Assembly (NCBI RefSeq): GCF_016741875.1 | Contig: NZ_JAERRF010000028.1 | Span: 1 to 64,000, forward strand | Source: Streptomyces coffeae | GTDB taxonomy: Bacteria > Actinomycetota > Actinomycetes > Streptomycetales > Streptomycetaceae | DNA: 64,000 bases | Reading direction: 5' to 3' | Part shown: positions 36,689 to 43,663 of the stretch, in pieces | Numbering within the stretch: the first letter of the stretch is position 1 | How the letters are laid out: every line of letters begins with the position of its first letter | Notes under the pieces: generated by a model | Seen by the model: the letters and a program-made list of their open reading frames with translations, nothing else | Database searches by the model: none | Told to the model about the DNA's origin: nothing | Program-made: the position numbers and the translations under genes

Positions 36689-37324
36689 ATGGAAGCGCAC
36701 GGCCGCACCCCCAACCGCCGCACTCTGCTCCGCTCGGGCGCGTTAATCGCGACCGCGTCCCTCGGAGCGGCCGTCACCACCGCCGGCGCCCACGCCGCCG
36801 ACGCCACCTCCACCGGCACGCGCGGTCGCCGCGCCGCCGCCGACTATCCCCCCACCCACTGGATCCCGGCCAGCAGCTCCAACTACCGCGTCTCGGACCG
36901 CCCGACCTCGTATCCGATCGAACTCGTGGTCATTCATGTGACGCAGGAGACGTTCCAGGACGCGATGAAGATCTTCCAGGACCCGGCCAAGCAGGTTTCC
37001 GCCCACTACATGGTCGCCTCGGCCGACGGCTATATCGGGCAGTTCGTACGGGAGAAGGACGTCGCCTGGCACGCGGGCAACACGGACTACAACAACCGCA
37101 GTATCGGTATCGAGCACGAGGGCTGGGTCGACCAACCCGAGTGGTTCACCGACGCGTTGTACGAGTCGTCCGCGGCTCTCACCGCCGCGGTCTGCGACCG
37201 TTTCGCCATCCCCAAGGACCGCGCGCACATCATCGCCCACAGCGAGGTGCCCGGCAGTGACCACACCGACCCCGGTCCGCTGTGGGACTGGGACCGCTAT
37301 ATCGACCTCGTCAACGGGGTCTGA
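36689..37324 (+). CDS. Tat-exported N-acetylmuramoyl-L-alanine amidase with a TTA codon
   Basis: Precursor of 211 aa. A twin-arginine signal (NRRTLLRSGALIATASLG) is followed by an Amidase_2 domain. Zn-binding and active-site segments are VVIHVTQET, AWHAGNTDYNNRSIGIEHEG and IIAHSEVPGSDHTDPG. It cleaves the amide between MurNAc and L-Ala in peptidoglycan. Codon 19 (36743-36745), inside the signal peptide, is TTA, so synthesis should require bldA tRNA; this would restrict it to morphological development. ATG at 36689 follows GGGAG. The other amidase at the right edge has the same domain plan and many identical segments. Confidence 0.94.
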   Translation: MEAHGRTPNRRTLLRSGALIATASLGAAVTTAGAHAADATSTGTRGRRAAADYPPTHWIPASSSNYRVSDRPTSYPIELVVIHVTQETFQDAMKIFQDPAKQVSAHYMVASADGYIGQFVREKDVAWHAGNTDYNNRSIGIEHEGWVDQPEWFTDALYESSAALTAAVCDRFAIPKDRAHIIAHSEVPGSDHTDPGPLWDWDRYIDLVNGV

Positions 37325-37437
37325 TCGCACCCTCGTCGACGGTCGTCACCGGCGGCGGTGCGCAGTGGCCGCCGGGGCGCCCGCCGCGGACCGCTAATCT
37401 GTGCGGGTCAGACAGACCCATGGAAGGGGCGGAACAG

Positions 37438-37653
37438 GTGGCGGACATCGAGGCGGCGCGCAAGGCGTTCGAGCGGTTCGACCTCAACGGCGACGGTCAG
37501 ATCACCGCGGCCGAGTACAAGAGCGTGATGGCGCAGCTGGGTGACCCCTATGTCACCGAGCCCGTCGCCCAGGCCGTCATCAACGCTCATGACTCCAACG
37601 GTGACGGACTGCTCACCTTCGACGAGTTCTGGGCGGCCCAGAACAACAAGTGA
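37438..37653 (+). CDS. EF-hand calcium-binding protein (71 aa)
   Basis: Small cytoplasmic protein with two canonical EF-hand loops, DLNGDGQITAAE and DSNGDGLLTFDE, each with Asp at positions 1, 3 and 5 and Glu at 12. It resembles the CabC-type calmodulin-like proteins of Streptomyces, implicated in calcium handling during spore and aerial development. GTG at 37438 is preferred, with GGAAGGGG upstream; ATG at 37420 is the alternative. Confidence 0.93.
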   Translation: MADIEAARKAFERFDLNGDGQITAAEYKSVMAQLGDPYVTEPVAQAVINAHDSNGDGLLTFDEFWAAQNNK

Positions 37654-37682
37654 CCGGGCCGCACGGCGGCGCCGCGGGCGTA

Positions 37683-37991
37683 TCAGCGCCAGCCGCGCCG
37701 CTGTGCGCTCGCCCGCCGTCTGCGGTCGTTGCACAGCAGACAGCGGCCGTAGCCGGGCGGCAGCGGATCGTCCGGATCCCCGTACAGCGGATCGACCGCC
37801 CCGCGCGGATGCTCGGCGCAGCCCGTGGCGCCGTGCTCGGCCGTGAGCGCCCCGGCCGCGGCGAGCGCCCGGCGCAGGGCGTCGGTGAGCAGTTCGGTCT
37901 CCCGCCCGGAGGGCGTGGCGTCGAGCGCGAACGCGATGTCCGAGGCGGTGGTCAGCGCGCTGCGGAGTTCGCGCAGATCTGCGTAACTCAT
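37683..37991 (-). CDS. hypothetical protein with C-terminal CxxC
   Basis: About 102 aa (110 if GTG at 38015 is used). The N-terminal half is helical (LRELRSALTTASDIAFALDAT). The C-terminus has Cys residues in ATGCAEHP and GRCLLCNDRRRR, a possible metal site. Convergent with the EF-hand gene, 29 bp between stops. No function is recognised. Confidence 0.65.
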   Translation of the reverse strand: MSYADLRELRSALTTASDIAFALDATPSGRETELLTDALRRALAAAGALTAEHGATGCAEHPRGAVDPLYGDPDDPLPPGYGRCLLCNDRRRRASAQRRGWR

Positions 37992-38038
37992 ACCGGGCAG
38001 GGTAGGCGCGCCCACTGACAGCGCCCCTTCGGGCGGTG

Positions 38039-38668
38039 CTACGCCCCGCTCTCCTCGCGCTCGGGCAGCTCCTCCTCGTCATCGCCGCCCAGGTCCTCGA
38101 TCGCGTGCGCCACCCGGCTGACCGCGGCCCACGCCTTCAGCGCGGTCTTGCTGGAGAAGTCCGCCACGTCCTTGTCGAGCGGCCGGTCGGTGTACTGGTG
38201 GATCCGCCACTTCGCCCTGATGCGCGGCTTGCCCGCCGTCACATAGTCCGCGATCCACAGCCCGTCCCCGGCGTAGGACGTGGTGTCGTGGTTGAGCCAG
38301 AAGCTGCGGTTGCAGTAGAGCATCACCCGGTGGCTGGGGCGCAGCCGCTTGACCTCCCGGATGAACCGGTCCTTCTCGGCGTTGCTGGCGCGGGTGCCCG
38401 AACCGGTGGTCTCCCAGTCCACGGCGAGCAGATCGTGCTCCTTGGACGCGCACTTCTCGACGAAGTAGCGCGCCTGTGCCGCGATGTTCCCGGGCCACAG
38501 GAAGTGGTAGAAGCCGACGACGCACCCCGCCGAGCGGGCGCGTGCCGCCTGCGAGGACTGTTTGGGGTTGATGTACGACCGTCCCTCGGTGGCCTTGATG
38601 AAGACGAAGGCCAGCCCGTCCGGGTCGAAGCTGGACTGGTGCGAACTCACGTCGATGCCGTGCAGCAT
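38039..38668 (-). CDS. GH25-type lysozyme (N-acetylmuramidase)
   Basis: About 209 aa with the GH25 barrel: the first strand HGIDVSSHQ with catalytic Asp, VFIKATEGRSYINP, GFYHFLWPG, and LAVDWETTG with the acidic active-site pair. These enzymes cut the MurNAc-GlcNAc bond of peptidoglycan. No signal peptide is evident in this frame, so export (if any) is by another route or the protein acts after lysis. ATG at 38668 precedes the domain directly; 17 further upstream codons are open. The tail is Glu/Asp rich. Confidence 0.88.
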   Translation of the reverse strand: MLHGIDVSSHQSSFDPDGLAFVFIKATEGRSYINPKQSSQAARARSAGCVVGFYHFLWPGNIAAQARYFVEKCASKEHDLLAVDWETTGSGTRASNAEKDRFIREVKRLRPSHRVMLYCNRSFWLNHDTTSYAGDGLWIADYVTAGKPRIRAKWRIHQYTDRPLDKDVADFSSKTALKAWAAVSRVAHAIEDLGGDDEEELPEREESGA

Positions 38669-38763
38669 GGTGCCTGCCTCATGGGGGAGGGTGTGGGGAG
38701 AGTGCGCTGTTCTTGTCATGCCCGGTCCAGGACCTTATGCAACGGGGCGCGGGGGAGCGTATC

Positions 38764-38779
38764 TCGTTTGCGCAAACGA
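38764..38779. promoter_or_regulatory. 16-bp perfect palindrome upstream of the GH25 gene
   Basis: TCGTTTGCGCAAACGA is fully self-complementary and more AT-rich than its surroundings. It lies 96 bp upstream of the GH25 start. It looks like a dimeric repressor operator. The rest of 38669-39027 is a divergent promoter region without a supported gene. Confidence 0.5.
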
Positions 38780-39027
38780 ATGATTTCGCCAGGAAGAGCA
38801 TGAGCGCGCTCCGGCGGCATGATACGAGGCGGGTCCGCCCGTCTTCGTTCCCCGGCTCGTCCCCGGTGCGGGTGTTATCAGAGTTCTTCATGTGAACTCA
38901 TGGACGTTCATGGACGGGTGCTCAGAAAACCCGTTCCAGTTCCCTCATCGGTGAGAGGGAAACCAACGGAATTCCGGGGCGTGATCCATGGAGTGGGGGG
39001 AACTCGTGGGGCCGGAGGTTGATAACC

Positions 39028-39198
39028 ATGATTCCCCTGCTTCTGGTTCTTCTGCTCGCCCTGGTCCTCTTCGGCGCGGGATTCGCGCTCAAGGCACTGT
39101 GGTGGATCGCCGTTGTTGTCCTCGCCGTGTGGCTGCTCGGATTTGTGGTCCGCTCGACCGCGGCGGGCGGCGCCCGGAGCCGCTGGTACCGCTGGTAG
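39028..39198 (+). CDS. small hydrophobic membrane protein (56 aa)
   Basis: ATG at 39028 has GGAGG 9 nt upstream. The product has two hydrophobic helices (residues 1-19 IPLLLVLLLALVLFGAGFA and about 22-42, WWIAVVVLAVWLLGFV). A short basic tail ends RSRWYRW. It is a type of hydrophobic protein seen in many Streptomyces and its role is unknown. A strong terminator follows. Confidence 0.8.
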   Translation: MIPLLLVLLLALVLFGAGFALKALWWIAVVVLAVWLLGFVVRSTAAGGARSRWYRW

Positions 39199-39229
39199 CG
39201 GCCGGTGGTTCGGGTGCACGACGCGTGAC

Positions 39230-39266
39230 GGGAAGGGCCCGCCCCTCGTGGGGACGGGCCCTTCCC
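39230..39266 (+). terminator. terminator after the small hydrophobic protein gene
   Basis: GGGAAGGGCCCG and CGGGCCCTTCCC form a 12-bp stem; the loop itself holds CCCC/GGGG. It is 31 bp past the stop. Confidence 0.75.
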
Positions 39267-39328
39267 TCAGGTCCATCGGAAGCGGACACCGGCGGGAAGC
39301 GAGCGGGACAAGGATGGGGAAAAGGAGC

Positions 39329-39359
39329 GGGCCCGAGGGTTTGGCCATCCCCCGGGCCC
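39329..39359 (-). terminator. rho-independent terminator of the Y RNA-like transcript
   Basis: On the minus strand GGGCCCGGGGG pairs with CCCTCGGGCCC (11 bp with one G-U) around a 9-nt loop and is followed by GCTCCTTTTCC. It is 24 nt beyond the last helix of the tRNA-like RNA and ends that transcript. Confidence 0.75.
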
Positions 39360-39383
39360 TGTGGTGCCGCCTTCTGCGCACGC

Positions 39384-39518
39384 CCGATCGTGTCGTCACG
39401 GGTCAGTCTGATGTCGTCGTGTTCTTCCATTGAACTACCGCCCCATGACAGCGGGGTGGGCCGGACTTGAACCGGCATCCGACGACCAAGCCCGTGCCGG
39501 GTCGTTCAAGCGATCGGC
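39384..39518 (-). ncRNA. YrlA-type Y RNA with circularly permuted tRNA-like module
   Basis: Read on the minus strand, the sequence has tRNA parts in permuted order. A T arm comes first (GCCGG-TTCAAGT-CCGGC, 39460-39476). Next is an acceptor-like stem closed by an 8-nt loop (CCACCCC 39453-39459 / GGGGCGG 39438-39444, one C-A mismatch). Then UA, a D arm (GTTC-AATGGAA-GAAC, 39421-39435) and a 7-bp anticodon-like stem (39413-39419 / 39480-39486). This continues outward as a long interrupted stem: CCCGTG/CACGGG (39397-39402 / 39491-39496) and CGATCGG/CCGATCG (39384-39390 / 39511-39517). A tRNA module on a long closing stem is the known architecture of bacterial YrlA Y RNAs, ligands of Ro60/Rsr. 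Normal tRNA is excluded by the arm order. Family assignment is inference. Confidence 0.75.
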
Positions 39519-39543
39519 GGCGAATGCTGAGGCTGGAGCAAGA

Positions 39544-39622
39544 GTCTGAGATTGAACGCGTGCCACGGGCGGAATGCCTGTCGAGGACTGGGGGCTAAAA
39601 CCCAGCGACCCCGAACTCAGAC
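39544..39622 (-). ncRNA. structured domain upstream of the Y RNA-like module
   Basis: Nested complementary segments form one extended arm. From outside in they are GTCTGAG/CTCAGAC (39544-39550 / 39616-39622), CGGG/CCCG (39566-39569 / 39610-39613), GTCG/CGAC (39580-39583 / 39606-39609) and CTGGG/CCCAG (39588-39592 / 39601-39605), around an 8-nt loop. It lies between the stop of the unnamed gene and the tRNA-like module, on the same transcript direction. It may be part of the same RNA or a processing element. A TTGACA hexamer (minus strand, 39656-39661) precedes it, but no good -10 is seen. Confidence 0.45.
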
Positions 39623-39761
39623 AGTCCCCTCTCGTGACCGAGTGCTCGGAAGAGGTGTCAACTCTCCAGTACAGCCGCGTGTATCACGACGAACTTCAGT
39701 TTCAGCTTGCGCTCCTCGCGCACCCCGTACCGCTTTTGGGGCGGCCGGGGAGTTCATGACG

Positions 39762-40514
39762 CTACCCGAAGAGGTAGCCGAAGACCACGTCGCCGACGCG
39801 CTGGTCGGTGACCTCGACGGCGTTGGCCTCCTCGCGGGCGAACTTGACCGCCTGCTGGAGCTTTTCCACCCGGGCCAGCAGCTCATTGACCCGACGGGCG
39901 GGAAGGGCGCCGGAGAACTTCACCGTCGTCCAGTAGCCGACCGGAACGTCCTCGTAGTACACCTCGACCTGCGCCGGGTGCTTCTCCGTGGCCTCCGCCT
40001 TCACATGGTTGCGCGGCACCTTCTTGGTACGCACCGTCCGCACGGCCTCGGTCTTCCACGAGTCCGTGGACGGGTCCAGTGTCCAGAACTCCGCCCCGTC
40101 GAGCGTCGGCAGCCGCCGGATGAAGCCGCCGAGGTCGGCCAGCTGCTTCTCCAGGAACAGCAGATACGACACGGGCACATCGCGCAGCAGCGTCCGCCCC
40201 TCGACCTCGATGTCCGCGCGGGCCTCGCAGTTGGCCCAGTCCTTGGTGGCGGTGACGTCGAACAGCCGGGTGAGGGTCGCCGCGGTCTCACGGAGCACGT
40301 CCTCCGCCTTGACCTGGACCCGCGTCGACTCGGGCGGCAGCTGCTCGCCCTCCTCGTCCTTCGGCTGGTACGTGCGGGAGATGCCCGCCAGCAGCGCCGG
40401 CTTGTCCAGCCCGCGCTGGGCCGCCGTCAGGTCCTGCTGGGCCTTGGACTTGACGCCCTTCTCCACTGCGATGATCTGATTGAGTTTCGCCACGTCCCGC
40501 ACGCTAGCAGCCAC
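39762..40514 (-). CDS. unnamed conserved protein upstream of the Y RNA-like gene
   Basis: Soluble protein of 250 aa, without signal peptide or membrane helix. The N-terminus is helical and charged (VRDVAKLNQIIAVEKGVKSK), and the C-terminus is another long helix (RVNELLARVEKLQQAVKFAR), so coiled-coil self-association is plausible. The middle holds beta-rich segments, for example PAQVEVYYEDVPVGYWTTV. I recognise no enzyme motif. I believe it belongs to a conserved actinobacterial family of unknown role. The structured RNA lies 140-380 bp downstream on the same strand, suggesting the protein and RNA work together or share a transcript. GTG at 40514 follows GAGGG; a second GTG is 12 bp inside. 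Confidence 0.7.
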   Translation of the reverse strand: MAASVRDVAKLNQIIAVEKGVKSKAQQDLTAAQRGLDKPALLAGISRTYQPKDEEGEQLPPESTRVQVKAEDVLRETAATLTRLFDVTATKDWANCEARADIEVEGRTLLRDVPVSYLLFLEKQLADLGGFIRRLPTLDGAEFWTLDPSTDSWKTEAVRTVRTKKVPRNHVKAEATEKHPAQVEVYYEDVPVGYWTTVKFSGALPARRVNELLARVEKLQQAVKFAREEANAVEVTDQRVGDVVFGYLFG

Positions 40515-40625
40515 AACCCGCCACCCTCGAACCGTTATTCGGGCCCGGGACCGGTCCCGGGCGGGGCGTGCCAGCGTGATCCCGCCGAGGAGAGTCCTCC
40601 GGTCTGTTGACGGAAGCGGGAGCCC

Positions 40626-41117
40626 ATGCCCGGGAAGCCCTTCACCCCAGTCACCCGACGCCGCGGCGCGATCGCCGTCGTCACCCTGGCCACGGCCCTG
40701 TCACTCGCCGGATGCGGGAGTGACGACGCGGATGGCGGCGCGCATGGCGGCACGGACAACGCCGCGCCGGGCAAAACCGCCCCGGACAACGCCACTCCGG
40801 GCAAGCCGAGCGCTTCGGCTCCGTCCACCGACACCCCGCCACCGGCGCATCGTCCGACGGACACGAGCGACCGGGTGGAGGAGGACTTGCTGACCCTCCG
40901 CACCGTCCAACTCCAGAGCGCGCTGCGCTCCATCCACCCGGCCCTCGGCTCTCCCGAGGACATCGAAAAGGCCGGAGAGCAGTGCGCCGACCTCCGCCGG
41001 AACGCCACCCACCCCGACCAGCGCGCCGCCCGGCGCTTCAGCAGCGGGAAGCACACGGTGACCGAGGCCGACGGCAGGCGCATCAACGCGATGCTGCTCA
41101 AGGACTACTGCTACTGA
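40626..41117 (+). CDS. putative lipoprotein (163 aa)
   Basis: Signal peptide with basic start (TRRRGAIAVVTLATAL) and lipobox LAGC, then a long Ala/Pro/Thr/Asp-rich linker (about 33-80). A small C-terminal helical domain follows, containing two Cys (EQCADLRRNATHP and LKDYCY) that could form a disulfide. It is probably anchored on the outer face of the membrane. GGGAG precedes ATG at 40626. It lies 14 bp upstream of the beta-helix gene and is likely co-transcribed. No function is recognised. Confidence 0.78.
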   Translation: MPGKPFTPVTRRRGAIAVVTLATALSLAGCGSDDADGGAHGGTDNAAPGKTAPDNATPGKPSASAPSTDTPPPAHRPTDTSDRVEEDLLTLRTVQLQSALRSIHPALGSPEDIEKAGEQCADLRRNATHPDQRAARRFSSGKHTVTEADGRRINAMLLKDYCY

Positions 41118-41131
41118 CGGAAGGGAACGCC

Positions 41132-42118
41132 GTGCTCCGGAAGCCGCTGCCGCCACCGCTTCGGGCCCCCTCGCGGGGCTCCGGGCCTGACGTCCACCGC
41201 ATGAGAGCCACACAGCAGCTCATCGTCGCTGTCACCACGGTGGTCACCGTCGCGGGACCCTGCGCACTCGCCTCGGGAACCGGCGGCGGCATGGGCGGCG
41301 GCATCGGCGGCGCCGTCGTGGCCGCCGCGTCGGCGCCGGACTGCACGCGCCACCTCGCCACCCCGCACGAGGCGAACTCCGCCCGGCCCGGCGATGTGGT
41401 CTGCTTCGACGGCGACATCTCCGGGGACCGGCTGGTCATCACCAAGGGAGGCACCCCCCGGGAACCGGTCACCTACTCCGGTCGTGGAGCCGCCGTGCAC
41501 GGCATCACGATCGAGGCCGACAACGTCGTCGTGGAGGGCTATCGGACCGACCGGCCCGAAGCGCCGGGCATCGAACTGACCGGTGACCACATCACGGTGC
41601 GGAACAACACCGTGACCGGTCCACGCGGCGGGGACGGCGACGGCATCCGCTTCTTCGGCAACGACCTGAAGATCGTGAGCAATACCGTCAGCCGCACGGA
41701 CAACCGCAACGGCCATGCCGACTGCATGCAGACCTTCGCCAGCGACTCCCCGCCCAGCCGACACGTCCTCATCGAGGGCAACCGGTGCCGGCGGGTGGAC
41801 AACATGTGCCTGATGGCCGAAGGGCCGAACGACGAGGACGGGGACGGCAAGGGCTCCACATCCGACATCACCGTCAGGAACAACTACTGCGAGACGCTCA
41901 CGGCATCGCAAGCCCTGATGTTCGAGGATGTGCGGAACGCGACCATCGAGGGCAACACCTTCGCCGCCCCGACACACCACGCCATCGGCCTCGCCCACGG
42001 GTCGACCGGAGCCCATGTCGGCGGCAACGAACTCGACCCCGGCATCGGCTACGAGGTCGGCATCGACGCCTCGTCCATGGCGGGCTACGAGGGCCCGGAG
42101 CCCGGCGGGGAGCCGTAG
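41132..42118 (+). CDS. secreted right-handed parallel beta-helix protein
   Basis: About 328 aa. A hydrophobic signal (LIVAVTTVVTVAGPCALA) is followed by a Gly-rich stretch and a domain of short repeats (GIELTGDHITVRNNTVTG, NDLKIVSNTVSRTDN, HVLIEGNRCRRVDN, SDITVRNNYCETL, RNATIEGNTFAAP). These are coils of a pectate-lyase-like beta-helix. Such folds are found in polysaccharide lyases and binding proteins; no lyase signature is certain. GTG at 41132 has GGAAGGG; ATG at 41201, nearer the hydrophobic core, is an alternative start. A terminator shared with sdaA follows. Confidence 0.82.
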   Translation: MLRKPLPPPLRAPSRGSGPDVHRMRATQQLIVAVTTVVTVAGPCALASGTGGGMGGGIGGAVVAAASAPDCTRHLATPHEANSARPGDVVCFDGDISGDRLVITKGGTPREPVTYSGRGAAVHGITIEADNVVVEGYRTDRPEAPGIELTGDHITVRNNTVTGPRGGDGDGIRFFGNDLKIVSNTVSRTDNRNGHADCMQTFASDSPPSRHVLIEGNRCRRVDNMCLMAEGPNDEDGDGKGSTSDITVRNNYCETLTASQALMFEDVRNATIEGNTFAAPTHHAIGLAHGSTGAHVGGNELDPGIGYEVGIDASSMAGYEGPEPGGEP

Positions 42119-42155
42119 GCCGGGCGGTGGCGGAGCGGGCGGGGAGCGGTGACGG

Positions 42156-42192
42156 CGGGCTGTCCGTGTCCGGGGCGGGCACGGACAGCCCG
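42156..42192. terminator. bidirectional terminator between beta-helix gene and sdaA
   Basis: CGGGCTGTCCGTG and CACGGACAGCCCG form a perfect 13-bp stem with an 11-nt loop between the convergent genes. Confidence 0.8.
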
Positions 42193-42196
42193 GCCC

Positions 42197-43579
42197 TCAG
42201 CACTCGATGACGTTCACCGCCAGCCCGCCCCGCGCCGTCTCCTTGTACTTGACCTTCATATCGGCGCCGGTCTCCTTCATGGTCTTGATGACCTTGTCGA
42301 GGGAGACATGGTGGCGGCCGTCGCCGCGGAGGGCCATGCGGGCGGCGGTGACGGCCTTGACGGCGGCCATGCCGTTGCGCTCGATGCAGGGGATCTGGAC
42401 CAGGCCGCCGACCGGGTCGCAGGTGAGGCCGAGGTTGTGTTCCATGCCGATCTCGGCGGCGTTCTCGACCTGTTCGGTGGAGCCGCCGAGGACCTCGGCG
42501 AGGCCGCCGGCGGCCATCGAGCAGGCGGAGCCGACCTCGCCCTGGCAGCCGACCTCGGCGCCCGAGATGGAGGCGTTCTCCTTGAAGAGCATGCCGATCG
42601 CGCCCGCGGCGAGGAGGAAGCGGATGACGCCCTCCTCGTCGGCGCCGGGGACGAAGTGGGTGTAGTAGTGGAGGACGGCCGGGATGATGCCCGCCGCGCC
42701 ATTGGTGGGGGCGGTGACCACACGGCCGCCGGCCGCGTTCTCCTCATTGACCGCCATGGCGTAGAGGGTGACCCACTCCATGGCGTGGGTGGTCTTGTCG
42801 CCCTCGGCGCGCAGCGCGCGGGCGGCGTTGGCGGCGCGGCGGCGGACCTTGAGGCCGCCGGGGAGGATGCCCTCGCGGGACAGTCCGCGGGCGACACAGG
42901 ACTGCATGACCTGCCAGATCTCCAGCAGGCCCGCGCGGATCTCGTCCTCGGTGCGCCAGGCCTTCTCGTTCTCCATCATCAGCGCGGAGATGGACAGGCC
43001 CGACTCACGGGAGAGCCGCAGCAGTTCGTCGCCGGTGCGGAAGGGGTGGGTCAGCACGGTGTCGTCGAGCTTGATGCGGTCCTCGCCGACCGCGTCCTCG
43101 TCGACCACGAAGCCGCCGCCGACCGAGTAGTAGGTCTTCTCCAGCAGCGGGACGCCCTCGGCGTCGTACGCCTGGAGGGTCATGCCGTTGGCGTGGTACG
43201 GCAGCGAGCGGCGGCGGTGCAGCACCAGCTGGGAGGACTCGTCGAAGTCGATCTCGTGGCCGGGGCCGATCTCGGCGGCCAGCAGCCGCAGCCGCTTGGT
43301 GGTGCGGATGCGCTCCACCTCGTCGTCGGCGGTCTCGACGTCGACGGTGCGCGGGGACTGGCCCTCGAGGCCGAGCAGCACCGCCTTCGGGGTGCCGTGG
43401 CCGTGGCCGGTGGCGCCCAGGGAGCCGAAGAGCTCGGCGCGTACGGAGGTGGTGTGGGCGAGCAGGCCCTCGTTCTTCAGACGGCGGACGAACATCCGCG
43501 CCGCTCGCATCGGGCCGACCGTATGCGAGCTGGAGGGGCCGATGCCGATCGAGAACAGATCGAAGACGGAGATGGCCAC
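42197..43579 (-). CDS. sdaA: L-serine ammonia-lyase (iron-sulfur type)
   Basis: Single-chain L-serine dehydratase of 460 aa with both beta and alpha domains fused, converting serine to pyruvate and ammonia using a 4Fe-4S cluster. Motifs are GIGPSSSHTVGPMRA at the N-terminus, GCQGEVGSACSMAAG and LTCDPVGGLVQIPCIERN with cluster-binding Cys residues. It is the last gene of gcvT-gcvH-glyA-sdaA, so glycine can be turned into serine and then pyruvate. A strong hairpin lies between glyA and sdaA, so expression may be reduced or independent. ATG at 43579 has AAGGAG upstream. Confidence 0.95.
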   Translation of the reverse strand: MAISVFDLFSIGIGPSSSHTVGPMRAARMFVRRLKNEGLLAHTTSVRAELFGSLGATGHGHGTPKAVLLGLEGQSPRTVDVETADDEVERIRTTKRLRLLAAEIGPGHEIDFDESSQLVLHRRRSLPYHANGMTLQAYDAEGVPLLEKTYYSVGGGFVVDEDAVGEDRIKLDDTVLTHPFRTGDELLRLSRESGLSISALMMENEKAWRTEDEIRAGLLEIWQVMQSCVARGLSREGILPGGLKVRRRAANAARALRAEGDKTTHAMEWVTLYAMAVNEENAAGGRVVTAPTNGAAGIIPAVLHYYTHFVPGADEEGVIRFLLAAGAIGMLFKENASISGAEVGCQGEVGSACSMAAGGLAEVLGGSTEQVENAAEIGMEHNLGLTCDPVGGLVQIPCIERNGMAAVKAVTAARMALRGDGRHHVSLDKVIKTMKETGADMKVKYKETARGGLAVNVIEC

Positions 43580-43624
43580 CGTTGAACTCCTTTGTCTGCA
43601 CGGGGGCGTGCGGTGGTGCGATGC

Positions 43625-43650
43625 GGGGGGCGCCGGGGCCGGCGCCCCCC
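43625..43650 (-). terminator. hairpin between glyA and sdaA
   Basis: GGGGGGCGCCGG-GG-CCGGCGCCCCCC is a near-perfect palindrome in the 84-bp gap. It has no T run and may attenuate read-through or protect the upstream mRNA. Confidence 0.55.
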
Positions 43651-43663
43651 ACGGCCGGTCCTG

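Noticed and set aside
39421..39490. A standard tRNA gene on the minus strand
   Set aside because: T-arm and D-arm motifs are clear, but the T arm comes first and no anticodon arm lies between D and T arms. The permuted Y RNA-like fold explains all pairings better.
39329..39622. tmRNA (ssrA), including the two-piece permuted form
   Set aside because: No tag reading frame, no tmRNA pseudoknots and no typical 5' GGGG-end with a 3' CCA partner are present; the long closing stem does not fit.
39680..39755. A 21-codon peptide after the unnamed gene on the minus strand
   Set aside because: A GTG-started frame rich in Lys/Leu/Val exists, but there is no ribosome binding site; the interval is more likely untranslated leader of the structured RNA.
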